From contig SGPE01000009.1 in the NCBI GenBank assembly GCA_004208945.1, forward strand, positions 372,001 through 436,000: DNA of 64,000 nt, given 5' to 3'. The translations under genes were made by a program, and so were the position numbers. Source of the stretch: Pseudoalteromonas sp. CO133X (GTDB lineage: Bacteria > Pseudomonadota > Gammaproteobacteria > Enterobacterales > Alteromonadaceae). The notes under the pieces are model-generated. The model was not told where the DNA came from, did not search any database, and worked only from the letters and a program-made list of their open reading frames with translations. Shown piece by piece: positions 18,283 through 27,330 of the stretch; position 1 is the first letter of the stretch; every line of letters begins with the position of its first letter.

Positions 18283-21200
18283 CTAGTCAACATTAAGCCA
18301 CATAACGAGTTTATTTCGAAGTGTGGCTTGTTTTATTGGTTTGGTAATATAGTCGTTCATACCTACACTCAGGCACTTTTCTCTATCGCCTGCCATCGCA
18401 CTTGCGGTCATGGCAATAATAACAATATCTTGAAAACGTTCTGTTGCGTTACCTTGCCTTATTTGTTTGGTGCAATCATAGCCGTTCATATTTGGCATTT
18501 GGCAATCCATCAAAATAAGGTCAAACTGGGTTTCGCTATTTTTAAGAACCTCCAATGCTTCAATACCATCACTAGCAGACTCGATATTAATGTTTGTATC
18601 GCGCAAAATAGCTTTACTTACTTCAATGTTGATCAGGTTATCATCGACAATAAGTATAGAGCGATTGCAAAAATCAACATCTACAATTTCTTTTACTATA
18701 TTATTTTTATGATTGAGTATTTGCTCATCATAGTTAAATAACATCGCTAGCCGATAAATAAGCTCATCTTGTGTTATAGGCTTTGCTATCACTGTCGCAT
18801 TTGTTGGTAAAGAGTATTTTTTTTCTAATGCGGACAAAGTGCCAATCACTAACAGTTTACTATTGCTATCTTGATTAGCGTGTTCAATAAAGTCACTAAT
18901 TTGTGGGTGTTTTTGATCCACAATGATGAGATCAAATTGGGTTTTATTTCCCTTTTCTAATAAGGACCACGACGTTATATGTTGCTCTTCCAATTGAGTA
19001 AAAGATTTTAATTGGCTTATTAAGTTTTGCTTCAAAGGCTCGTACAATAAAGCAAGTGCTACTTTTTTATTCGCTAGTATAGCAGTTTGACTATTCGATT
19101 TACTTGGTTGACTGAGTGTCATCAAAACCGTGGCAGTAAAACAACTACCCTGACCTTTTTCACTCTCAACATCAATATCACCACCCATTAGTTGCGATAA
19201 CTTGCGACTTATTGAAAGACCCAATCCGCTGCCGCCATAGTGCCTAGTTGTACTTGAATCTTCTTGTGTAAAAACATCAAATAGCTTTTGTTGGCTATCT
19301 TTTGATATACCTATGCCCGTGTCTGTTACTTTAAAAGTTAATAATACTTTACCATCCAGCATTTCTCGTTCACTGATATGTAAACTAACAAATCCTTGGT
19401 GAGTAAACTTAAACGCGTTACTGAGTAAGTTATTAAGTATTTGCTTTAAACGATGGCTATCTCCAACAAAGCCCCTGTGGCTAACTAAACTTGAATCAAA
19501 GAGCACTTCCAACCCTTTCTTTTGGCCTTGTACTGCCATTGATGTCATCAAATCATTACACACAGAAACAACATCAAACTCATGGTGATCTAAATCTAGT
19601 TTGCCAGCTTCAATTTTAGAAAAGTCTAGAATATCATTAATCAAAGTCATTAATGATTGTGCGCTACTGTTGGCGTAATGTAGGTACTGTTTTTGCTGAG
19701 TTGTGAGGGGCTCAATTTCAAGCATCTCTAGCATACCGAGTACACCGTTCATTGGTGTGCGTATTTCGTGAGAGATATTAGCAACGAATTGGCTTTTAGC
19801 CTTACTTGCGGCCAGAGCCTGCTTTGTTGCTTCTTCTAGCTCAGCTGTACGATTTTGAACTTTTTCTTCGAGCGTTTCGTTTAGTTGCTCAAGTTGATGT
19901 TGTGCCCTTTTTAATGAGTTAATATTACGAATTATTGCAGCGACTTGGACTTGTTTTTTAAGCGCATCAAAAATCGGGGCCAGAGTAATTGAGAAATAAT
20001 GACACTGTGTTTCATCTATATAAATGGCTTCAAACGAGCAGCGTTCATTATTTTTTATAGCTTGTGCAACTCCTTGAAAATCTTCATCATTGTAATTGAA
20101 CAAGTTATCAAAATTTGTTTCCTTTTCTTTTATGCTAAAAAACTCTTTTGCAGTTTGATTGGCATTGCAGATAGTGCCATCAGAGGTAACCATAATAATT
20201 GCATCAGAGGAACTTTCTATAATTTTGCTGTTTTTTTCTTTGAAAAAGCTCAGTTCGAGTTTTCGGCTTATGTCACGCTGATAAATTATAAATAGCACGA
20301 TAACAGCAAGAATAATCAAACATAGCATGGCTATGAATTTATAACGTTTACTTTTAATCTCATGCAACATAGTCTGGGTATCAACAGACACTGCCAGTGT
20401 AAGCGGCTTCATATCAATACCATTAGAGAACTGAATAACTTTCTTTAAATAAAGTTTCTCTGGCAAGCTCATAAAATCGAAAATATCAATTTGATCCATC
20501 GCTTGATTAGTTGAAAACTCTTGCTTCCAAAATCGCGCATCCCCTGACTCAAAGCTAAAACGGTATGCTTCATTTGGGTGATAAATAAATTGCTGATCCG
20601 CATTAAGTAGGTAGACATCAAAAATATCTGCTGTGTTTTCAACTAATCCGTTTAAAAGATCATCAGCATAATAGTTGACGATCAAAACAGCAAAGGGCTC
20701 TCCGTACGGGCCACGTACTAATTTTGATACACGGTACGTACTCACATAGGGAATTTGTATATGTCCATTCTCTCTATTGTAATTAATAGACGAAACATAA
20801 ACATGACCATTGGGTAACCCCTTTGTTATTTGCATGTAGTCTCGATGACCTTTTAACTGCAAATCAGCTTCAGCTATGCGCTTTACTTCGCCATTAATAT
20901 TATCAACCCTGACAACTTCTTTACCTTCCTGCCCAACGTAGATATAGCGAGCTTGTGCTAAGTCTTTATCTGTCACCATAAAACCACTGAAGATCTTAGC
21001 TAGCCTATCTTTCCATGCTGATATTGGTGTGCCAAGAACAGGATCGATATTCTTATCGTTTGTAGCACGCATAATCGCCATAATAGGGGGAGTGGCGTCT
21101 AAGAAATTAAGCGCAGAAATATTTTCTCTAAGTGTAGAGGTAAACCTATCCTCTTTTGTGGTTAGCTCTCGTTTCATTTGCTCTAATGTACGAGCATACA

Positions 21201-21324
21201 CATCTTCACGGGTATCAAATTCAAATTTTATTGTCGCAACGCACGCAAGAGAGATCAAAACCAACAGAGCAACAAAAGGAAGCTTGTGCCGATAAAAGAA
21301 ATTAGTTGCTTTAAGCAAATCCAT
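18283..21324 (-). CDS. Hybrid sensor histidine kinase with periplasmic sensor
   Basis: The 1013-residue protein has TM1 at about 15-33, a large periplasmic sensor at 34-328 that looks like a double-Cache fold, TM2 at about 329-348, a PAS domain from about 364, a coiled coil near 478-510, a HisKA domain with phosphorylated H519 (NISHEIRTPMNG), an ATPase domain with N box near 631, DTGIG at 668 and GGSGLGL at 697, and a C-terminal receiver with acidic pair D894-D895, phospho-acceptor D940 and K995. Between 753 and 865 lies a degenerate receiver. There is no HPt domain and no adjacent response regulator. The signal is unknown. Confidence 0.92.
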   Translation of the reverse strand: MDLLKATNFFYRHKLPFVALLVLISLACVATIKFEFDTREDVYARTLEQMKRELTTKEDRFTSTLRENISALNFLDATPPIMAIMRATNDKNIDPVLGTPISAWKDRLAKIFSGFMVTDKDLAQARYIYVGQEGKEVVRVDNINGEVKRIAEADLQLKGHRDYMQITKGLPNGHVYVSSINYNRENGHIQIPYVSTYRVSKLVRGPYGEPFAVLIVNYYADDLLNGLVENTADIFDVYLLNADQQFIYHPNEAYRFSFESGDARFWKQEFSTNQAMDQIDIFDFMSLPEKLYLKKVIQFSNGIDMKPLTLAVSVDTQTMLHEIKSKRYKFIAMLCLIILAVIVLFIIYQRDISRKLELSFFKEKNSKIIESSSDAIIMVTSDGTICNANQTAKEFFSIKEKETNFDNLFNYNDEDFQGVAQAIKNNERCSFEAIYIDETQCHYFSITLAPIFDALKKQVQVAAIIRNINSLKRAQHQLEQLNETLEEKVQNRTAELEEATKQALAASKAKSQFVANISHEIRTPMNGVLGMLEMLEIEPLTTQQKQYLHYANSSAQSLMTLINDILDFSKIEAGKLDLDHHEFDVVSVCNDLMTSMAVQGQKKGLEVLFDSSLVSHRGFVGDSHRLKQILNNLLSNAFKFTHQGFVSLHISEREMLDGKVLLTFKVTDTGIGISKDSQQKLFDVFTQEDSSTTRHYGGSGLGLSISRKLSQLMGGDIDVESEKGQGSCFTATVLMTLSQPSKSNSQTAILANKKVALALLYEPLKQNLISQLKSFTQLEEQHITSWSLLEKGNKTQFDLIIVDQKHPQISDFIEHANQDSNSKLLVIGTLSALEKKYSLPTNATVIAKPITQDELIYRLAMLFNYDEQILNHKNNIVKEIVDVDFCNRSILIVDDNLINIEVSKAILRDTNINIESASDGIEALEVLKNSETQFDLILMDCQMPNMNGYDCTKQIRQGNATERFQDIVIIAMTASAMAGDREKCLSVGMNDYITKPIKQATLRNKLVMWLNVD

Positions 21325-21448
21325 TGAATTAAAAAGCCTTATTTACCATTCTTCACAGAGTATAGGAGAATTTCATAATAAAGATGGGGTATAAATAAAA
21401 AATATTAATCAATAAGGATGTGCGACAAGCTAAGGTATTGAAAATAAT

Positions 21449-21475
21449 AAAAAAGCACCAAAGTGGTGCTTTTTT
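21449..21475. terminator. Bidirectional-looking intrinsic terminator
   Basis: AGCACCA and TGGTGCT with A-run and T-run flanks; it ends the leftward natAB operon and may not serve the rightward strand, which has no gene here. Confidence 0.85.
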
Positions 21476-21498
21476 GTTAGGTAAAAACAATACGTCTT

Positions 21499-22707
21499 TT
21501 ATCTAAATAAGACATCTTCTTTATTAAACCATTTAACACAAAATGCGAGTAATGCACCTGCCACAATCACTGTCGCTAGAAAAATTAAACCCACGAGTGT
21601 GTAATCGACTGTGCCTTTAATGATTTCTTTGATTGCAAGTGAAACGTTTGTCACAGGAATAAAGGCTGTTTTGCTAGTCAGTTCAATATTAGGCAAAACT
21701 GAAAGCACTATAGGGAAAAATACACCCATGCTAAGTGGTGCCATGTAGTTTTGCGCTTCTTTAAAGGTTCTCGCATAAATAGAAATGGCCAACGCTAATG
21801 AAGAGAAGATTGCAGCGATTGGCAATAACAATACAAAAATCAATCCTAAATCTAACACAGTTAAAGAACTAAATGCGTTTTTAACAACCGCTAAATCCAC
21901 AAAAGCAATGGCTATTGATACCCACACACCCATACTAAGTACCGTTATGGTGGTTGTCGCAATTGAAGAAGCAAGTAGGGTTACAAACTTACCTAACACA
22001 AGCTGTGTACGCGTAATTGGTGTAAGTAAAAGCGTTTCGAGGGTTCCGCGCTCTTTTTCACCGGCACCTAAATCAATCGCTGGATATGTTGCGCCAACTA
22101 GGACTAGAGGTATTAGTAGATAAGGAATAAATCCACCAATTTTCTCACCAAGGTTTTCACGTTTATCTGCGGTATCGACCTTCACCACTTTAATAGGCTC
22201 GATAATTGCCGCTTGTTGCTGCTCTGATACGCCAAAACTAAGAAGCTTAGTAGTGCGCAGTTTATCGCCATATTCTTTCGCAAGCTCCTTAACGCGGTCA
22301 AATAAAAAATTAATTGCTTTAGCGTCGTTATACACAACTTGCCATTCGCTTTGCTTAGCGTTATCTAAAGTTTGCCTAGCGTCTGACGGCAAATAGATAC
22401 CCATATCTATGGTGCCCGCTTTGACTGCTTTGGTAAGGTCCTCTACTGTATTAAAGGTTTCGTCACCTTTATATAAAGCAAAGCTCTTGTGGTAAAACAC
22501 CTTATCAGTAAACTCTTGCGCGTAATTACCATTGATGATGGCGTAAGTATGGACCTCTTGTTCTGCCTCTAATGCTGCTTGTGAACTAATAAATGCCATT
22601 ACAGCAAATAATAATGGAAAAACAGCAACCGGCAGTGCGACCACGAATATTAATGTTTTACGGTCACGTAACAGCTCTTTTAATTCCTTTTTAAATACTT
22701 CAAACAT
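21499..22707 (-). CDS. natB: ABC-2 type exporter permease, NatB-like
   Basis: The 402-residue membrane protein has one N-terminal segment (about 20-42), a long periplasmic domain, and five to six C-terminal segments starting near residue 190, the layout of NatB/ABC-2 permeases that export Na+ or other cargo. The motif GAGEKERGTLETLLLTPITR is characteristic of this class. ATG 22707 is the better start (GGAG 7 bases before); it overlaps the natA stop by 8 bases. It works with the ATPase encoded just upstream. The substrate is inferred by family only. Confidence 0.88.
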   Translation of the reverse strand: MFEVFKKELKELLRDRKTLIFVVALPVAVFPLLFAVMAFISSQAALEAEQEVHTYAIINGNYAQEFTDKVFYHKSFALYKGDETFNTVEDLTKAVKAGTIDMGIYLPSDARQTLDNAKQSEWQVVYNDAKAINFLFDRVKELAKEYGDKLRTTKLLSFGVSEQQQAAIIEPIKVVKVDTADKRENLGEKIGGFIPYLLIPLVLVGATYPAIDLGAGEKERGTLETLLLTPITRTQLVLGKFVTLLASSIATTTITVLSMGVWVSIAIAFVDLAVVKNAFSSLTVLDLGLIFVLLLPIAAIFSSLALAISIYARTFKEAQNYMAPLSMGVFFPIVLSVLPNIELTSKTAFIPVTNVSLAIKEIIKGTVDYTLVGLIFLATVIVAGALLAFCVKWFNKEDVLFR

Positions 22708-23488
22708 CACGATTCTCCGTCAAAATATTCATAAACGCTTGGTTTAGCTCTTCGCTTTGCCCAGTTTGTTTAAACTCATCCAATGTGCCATCAAAACAAC
22801 TTATGCCTTGGTTTATCACCGCAACACGGTCACAAAGTAACGCAACCTCATCTAAATGGTGCGTTGAGAAAATGACCGGTGTACCTTGCTCTTTAAGGCC
22901 ACGAATAAACTTAATGACGGTTTGCGTGGTCATGATATCTAAACCCGTAGTGGGCTCATCAAGAATAACCACATCAGGGTGATGAACAACTGCACGGGCA
23001 ATATTGGCTTTTTGCTTCATGCCAGTAGATAAATTCTCAGCACGTTTATCAATAAAGTTGTGCATATCAAGTAAGGTGAAAAGCTCGTCACAACGTGCTG
23101 CTACCGCTTTTTTACTCATGCCATGTAAACGGGCAAAGTATTCAACGTTTTCTTTAACCGTTAAACGTCCATATAAACCAGTACTCCCTGATAAAAAGCC
23201 GATTGATTTACGGCCAACTAAAGGTTTTTTAACAATATCGTGACCAGAGATGGTTATTGTTCCTTCATCAGGCTTGAGCGCTGTTGAGATCATTCTAAGT
23301 GTTGTTGTTTTACCAGCTCCGTTCGGGCCTAACAAGCCCAACACTTCGCCTTTATTACAGTGAAAGCTGACCTCTCTCACGGAATGAAAAAACTGCTTGT
23401 CTTCTCGGGGATCAATATTATCCGTGTTATTTTTTTTATGATCTTTTGTTAGCTTAAACTTCTTTTTAAGCCCTGCTACTTCAATCAT
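22700..23488 (-). CDS. natA: ABC transporter ATP-binding protein, NatA-like
   Basis: The 262-residue ATPase has Walker A GPNGAGKTTT, signature NLSTGMKQKANIARA, Walker B VVILDEPTTGLD and an H-loop in STHHLDEV. It matches NatA of the Na+-exporting NatAB system. I start it at MIEVAGLKKKF, ATG 23488, because AAGGA precedes it and an upstream extension of 28 residues in frame does not resemble the family. Its first codons overlap the stop of the DUF3025 gene by 8 bases and its end overlaps natB, so the three genes are translationally coupled. Confidence 0.93.
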   Translation of the reverse strand: MIEVAGLKKKFKLTKDHKKNNTDNIDPREDKQFFHSVREVSFHCNKGEVLGLLGPNGAGKTTTLRMISTALKPDEGTITISGHDIVKKPLVGRKSIGFLSGSTGLYGRLTVKENVEYFARLHGMSKKAVAARCDELFTLLDMHNFIDKRAENLSTGMKQKANIARAVVHHPDVVILDEPTTGLDIMTTQTVIKFIRGLKEQGTPVIFSTHHLDEVALLCDRVAVINQGISCFDGTLDEFKQTGQSEELNQAFMNILTENRDV

Positions 23489-24296
23489 TGCGTTTCCTTC
23501 GTTTCGGCCTAAAGTAGTCCGTGTTATTATAAAATTCTGGGTTATTATTCTCAGCCCACCAGCCAGGTACACCTAACAATGGTAAGGGTGACAAATTTTT
23601 ATTGTCTCGCAAACAATCGTCAACTTTAATCATCTCATAGAGACGTTGATCTATATATGCATACTGCTCGGCTAAATCTTTACAAAATATGTCATCAGGC
23701 ACAACAATAAATAATGCTTTACCCGTTAAACCTATATAAGGTTGTGTAAGCATTTCGTAGTTAGCATGACCAAACATGTAAGGACGTATAGTTTGACCCC
23801 ATAATTCGCGCTGTACTACAAATGCTTGCTGCCATTGATGGTCACGTAATTGCTGTTGCCAGCTTTGTTCGGTAATGGCTAATACAACGCCGCATTCATC
23901 AAACAAGGTAAGTGCATTTCTGTGTTTACTGCGCTCTTTTAGACCATGCAGTTTAATTTCTTCAATGTGCTGATGATTAATCAGCGCTTTAGTTTTTGGG
24001 AATAAACACCAAATAAAACCACCAAATAGATCATGCCAATTCTGTTGGCGTGTGGGTACTTGCCCTGTTTCAAAAATTATTTGTTCATAATACCGAGTTT
24101 CATCTGCAAATTTTTCATCTTCAGTGAAACTAATGGGGATCCCTTGCGAAGTCGTGGCGGTTAAAAATTGATTAAACCATTCACATGATGGCCAATCAGA
24201 CAACTTATCTATATTAAACAGTTTAACTAAGTCAACAAACGCACCGGTTGTAAGGTACTGTGTTGACCACTGTTCGGGTGCGGTAAATCGTTTCAT
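23481..24296 (-). CDS. DUF3025 domain protein
   Basis: The 271-residue soluble protein contains TGQVPTRQQNWHDLFGGFIWCLFPKTKALIN, which I recognise as the hallmark of DUF3025, a family of unknown function in proteobacteria. The string here is quoted in two parts: TGQVPTRQQNWHDLF and GGFIWCLFPKTKALIN. Conserved His, Trp and Asp in the first part could be catalytic. It has no signal peptide. The gene is first in an operon with natA and natB, overlapping natA by 8 bases, which ties its expression to the exporter. No function is proposed. Confidence 0.85.
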   Translation of the reverse strand: MKRFTAPEQWSTQYLTTGAFVDLVKLFNIDKLSDWPSCEWFNQFLTATTSQGIPISFTEDEKFADETRYYEQIIFETGQVPTRQQNWHDLFGGFIWCLFPKTKALINHQHIEEIKLHGLKERSKHRNALTLFDECGVVLAITEQSWQQQLRDHQWQQAFVVQRELWGQTIRPYMFGHANYEMLTQPYIGLTGKALFIVVPDDIFCKDLAEQYAYIDQRLYEMIKVDDCLRDNKNLSPLPLLGVPGWWAENNNPEFYNNTDYFRPKRRKRND

Positions 24297-24407
24297 TTCT
24301 TATAACATTTAACTTCTTGATGTATTGTGACTAGTTTACCGCAAAAACTGGTTCTCATTAATAGAACCTCATATACTAATGCTACCTTAAAACAAAAAAG
24401 ATTGATT

Positions 24408-26033
24408 ATGGAACGTTATTTTTCAATGACAGTGATAGCAAGCGCGATGCTTGTAGGCTGTGCTTCAACAAGTAACACGTCAAATGATGTAGCTAACGCT
24501 TATCAGAGTATAAATTCACAGCAGTTAGCTGAACACATTAAAGTGCTAGCCTCTGATGAGTTTGGTGGTAGAGCACCTTCATCAAAGGGTGAAGAACTCA
24601 CTCTAGCTTATTTAACTGATCAATTTAAAGCGCTTGGTTTTCAGCCAGGCAATGGTGATAGCTTTTTACAAGAAGTTCCGCTTGTTTCACTTGAAGCAGA
24701 CTCAAACATGGTACTTACCATTGGTGGCAAAGATTACCAATACAAGAAAGATATGGTGATGGGTAGTAGCCGTATTAGTGCAAAACAAAGCATTAAAGAC
24801 TCTGAGCTTGTTTTCGTTGGTTATGGTGTAAACGCGCCTGAATATAACTGGAACGATTACGAAGGCCTTGATGTTGAGGGTAAAACAGTTGTAATGCTGG
24901 TAAACGATCCGGGTTTTGCAACAAAAAACCCTGATTTATTCACCGGTGATGCAATGACCTATTACGGCCGTTGGACATACAAATATGAAGAAGCAAGCCG
25001 TCAAGGTGCAGCAGGTGCGATTATCATTCACGAAACAGCGCCAGCATCTTATCCATGGTCCGTAGTTGAAAACTCATGGAGCGGTGAGCAATTTGGCTTC
25101 CAAAAAGAAAATAACAACATGGATCGTGTTGCAGTTGAAGGTTGGGTAACCTCTGATGTCGCCAAGGAGCTATTTACAAAAGCAGGCTTAGATTTCGACA
25201 CCATGAAAGAAAATGCTGCTAAAGGGGCTTATCATGTTGATATGGGCGACCTGACAGCAAGCGTTGAAGTAAATAATACGATTAAAAAGTCGATTTCGTA
25301 TAACTTCATCGCGACTTTACCGGGTAGTGAAAAACCAAATGAACATATTATTTACTCTGCTCACTGGGATCACTTAGGTACAGATAAAACCCGTAAAGGC
25401 GACCAAATCTATAATGGTGCCCACGATAATGCGACAGGCACTGCAGGCTTAATTGAAGTTGCTGAAGCGTTCGCTACTTTACCACATCACCCTAGCCGCT
25501 CAATGACATTCTTAGCAGTGACAGCAGAGGAACAAGGTTTACTTGGCTCTAAATACTATGCAGCTAACCCTGTTATCCCTGCAAGCCAAACCGTTGCTAA
25601 CATCAATATGGATAGCTTAAACCTGTTAGGTAAAGTAAAAGACATCAGTGTTGTTGGCATCGGCAAATCAGAAATGGATAGCTTACTGGAAACAGCCGCC
25701 AAAGACCAAGGCCGCACTGTATCTGGCGATCCTAAACCGTCTTCAGGTGGTTACTACCGCTCTGATCACTTTGCATTTGCAAACATGGGTGTGCCAGCAA
25801 TGTACGCTGGTGGCGGCAGTGAAGCGCTTGATGAAGAAACCGCTAATTACCGTAAACGAATGAGCTTAGTGCTTCGAGGTTGTTACCATCAACCATGTGA
25901 TCGTTACCGCGATGAGTGGGATTTATCAGGTGCGATTCAGGACCTTCAGTTATTCTATCAAGTAGGCTTTGATATTTCAGAGCGTGAAGAATGGCCTAAA
26001 TGGAATACAAACTCTGAATTCCAACGCAAATAA
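24408..26033 (+). CDS. M28 family zinc aminopeptidase, lipoprotein
   Basis: The 541-residue precursor begins with a lipoprotein signal (lipobox MLVGC, Cys about residue 18), so it is anchored in the cell envelope. The catalytic domain shows the co-catalytic zinc ligands of M28 peptidases: YSAHWDHLG, GAHDNATGTAGL, the general-base pair TAEEQGLLGS, NMDSLN and YRSDHFAFANMGVP. A PA domain (about 130-280) is inserted, as in related bacterial enzymes. It should release N-terminal residues from peptides in the periplasm or at the surface. The in-frame extension upstream of ATG 24408 is not signal-like and is excluded. Confidence 0.92.
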   Translation: MERYFSMTVIASAMLVGCASTSNTSNDVANAYQSINSQQLAEHIKVLASDEFGGRAPSSKGEELTLAYLTDQFKALGFQPGNGDSFLQEVPLVSLEADSNMVLTIGGKDYQYKKDMVMGSSRISAKQSIKDSELVFVGYGVNAPEYNWNDYEGLDVEGKTVVMLVNDPGFATKNPDLFTGDAMTYYGRWTYKYEEASRQGAAGAIIIHETAPASYPWSVVENSWSGEQFGFQKENNNMDRVAVEGWVTSDVAKELFTKAGLDFDTMKENAAKGAYHVDMGDLTASVEVNNTIKKSISYNFIATLPGSEKPNEHIIYSAHWDHLGTDKTRKGDQIYNGAHDNATGTAGLIEVAEAFATLPHHPSRSMTFLAVTAEEQGLLGSKYYAANPVIPASQTVANINMDSLNLLGKVKDISVVGIGKSEMDSLLETAAKDQGRTVSGDPKPSSGGYYRSDHFAFANMGVPAMYAGGGSEALDEETANYRKRMSLVLRGCYHQPCDRYRDEWDLSGAIQDLQLFYQVGFDISEREEWPKWNTNSEFQRK

Positions 26034-26040
26034 ATGCAAA

Positions 26041-26055
26041 TGAGATTGATTTTCA
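26041..26055. promoter_or_regulatory. Fur-like box before the manganese exporter gene
   Basis: TGAGATTGATTTTCA matches the 7-1-7 Fur consensus TGATAATnATTATCA at 12 of 14 positions. Fur or the manganese-responsive Mur/Fur form could bind here. The fur gene itself is in this window. Confidence 0.55.
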
Positions 26056-26069
26056 TTTAAAATAATACT

Positions 26070-26105
26070 ACAGTGTAACCTGATTAATTTTTTAGGTTGC
26101 ACTGT
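26070..26105 (+). promoter_or_regulatory. Hairpin over the ribosome binding site of the Mn exporter
   Basis: Arms ACAGTGTAACCT (26070-26081) and AGGTTGCACTGT (26094-26105) pair over 12 positions, one of them G-U in RNA, with a 12-base loop. The AGG in the right arm is the only Shine-Dalgarno-like sequence before ATG 26106, so the stem would block translation. No U-run follows, so it is not a terminator. Confidence 0.6.
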
Positions 26106-27278
26106 ATGTATTTTTTTTCCCAAACGAGGTTAGTTCCTCAAAAAGCGAGGTGTTACATTACGGATAATAAGCGCTTGTTCTTACCCTTTCTATTGCTTAC
26201 TGCATTAGCAATACCTGCAACCCGTGAATTTACATTACAAGCATTGAGCGATGCTTTCTTTCAAGTATCGGTCTTTGTTGCTGCCACTTTATTAATTTAT
26301 TATTATTTAATCGATCGCCTTCCACAATTACAGCTTAGCTATTTACGCGCAAAATCAGGCATTCTTGAAGTCAGCTTTGCTTCTATCTTAGGTGCTTTAC
26401 CTGGCTGTGGCGGCGCCATTATAGTTGTTACTCAGTTTACCAAAAAGCAAGCTAGCTTTGGCTCCGTTGTAGCCGTATTAACTGCGACAATGGGAGATGC
26501 TGCATTCTTATTACTCGCCACTCGCCCTCTTGATGGACTATTAATGATGTTGATAGGAGTGAGCGTAGGTATTATTAGTGGTCAAATTGTTAATTTATTT
26601 CATTCAAGTTCAAGTTTTCAACCAAGTAATGCGACTGAGTATAATGAAGAGCCTCAGTGCCAACCTAAGATACTTGAATATAGCCGCCCTGTTTGGAAGT
26701 TAGCTTTAATACCTAGTTTGATTATCGCCTTTGTCATCGCAACAAACACAGATACTCGCTTTTTCGGTGAAGGTCTTGCTAACATAATCACTGTTTTTGG
26801 CTCCTTGATGGCACTTTTTACCGTGATTGTATGGGCTTTATCTTCAAAAGGAGCAAGTTATAAGCAAGTAACTAGCGAAGAAGCCCCTTGCACTCCTCCA
26901 TCAAAGCTTACTAAAGTGTTAATGGACACTCATTTCGTTACAGCATGGGTCGTTGCTTCATTTATGGTGTTTGAAATTTTGGTGAATGTGGCTGGTGTAG
27001 ATTTAGCTGCATGGTTTTCTGAATATGCCTACTTAGCACCCTTAGTTGCTGTGGCAATTGGCTTATTACCTGGTTGCGGGCCACAAATTGTTGTAATGAC
27101 ACTCTATATTCAAGGGATTATTCCGTTCAGTGCGATGGCAGCAAATGCAATATCGAATGATGGTGATGCCCTATTCCCAGCAATTGCACTAGCACCAAAA
27201 GCGGCCTTAATGGCGACGGTGTATTCAACAATACCTGCATTGTTACTCGGTTATGGTTTGTATTTTTACGGCCTGTAA
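26106..27278 (+). CDS. Putative manganese exporter, MneA-like 10-TM protein
   Basis: The 390-residue protein is strongly hydrophobic with about ten membrane segments in two similar halves. Each half has a Gly-Cys-Gly signature (LGALPGCGGAIIV near residue 92 and IGLLPGCGPQIVV near 322), and a paired acidic motif (TMGDAAFLLL and SNDGDALFPAI). This is the pattern of the heavy-metal exporter family annotated as putative manganese transporter, related to MneA of Vibrio cholerae as I recall it. It should expel Mn(II). Start is ATG 26106, next to the hairpin; a TTG three codons earlier is possible. It is convergent with bkdB. Confidence 0.8.
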   Translation: MYFFSQTRLVPQKARCYITDNKRLFLPFLLLTALAIPATREFTLQALSDAFFQVSVFVAATLLIYYYLIDRLPQLQLSYLRAKSGILEVSFASILGALPGCGGAIIVVTQFTKKQASFGSVVAVLTATMGDAAFLLLATRPLDGLLMMLIGVSVGIISGQIVNLFHSSSSFQPSNATEYNEEPQCQPKILEYSRPVWKLALIPSLIIAFVIATNTDTRFFGEGLANIITVFGSLMALFTVIVWALSSKGASYKQVTSEEAPCTPPSKLTKVLMDTHFVTAWVVASFMVFEILVNVAGVDLAAWFSEYAYLAPLVAVAIGLLPGCGPQIVVMTLYIQGIIPFSAMAANAISNDGDALFPAIALAPKAALMATVYSTIPALLLGYGLYFYGL

Positions 27279-27282
27279 TCCG

Positions 27283-27323
27283 AAGCATTAAAAAAACCAG
27301 CCGAGGCTGGTTTTTTAATGCTT
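27283..27323. terminator. Long bidirectional terminator
   Basis: A near-perfect 19-20 bp stem from AAGCATT through CCAGCC to its complement ending AATGCTT, with a GA loop, separates convergent genes. Confidence 0.9.
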
Positions 27324-27330
27324 ACTAATG

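Noticed and set aside
18328..18741. 137-codon frame opposite the hybrid kinase
   Set aside because: It is antisense to a well-conserved kinase gene and rich in residues typical of shadow frames; the same applies to the frames at 19999-20295, 41697-42155 and 51571-51894.
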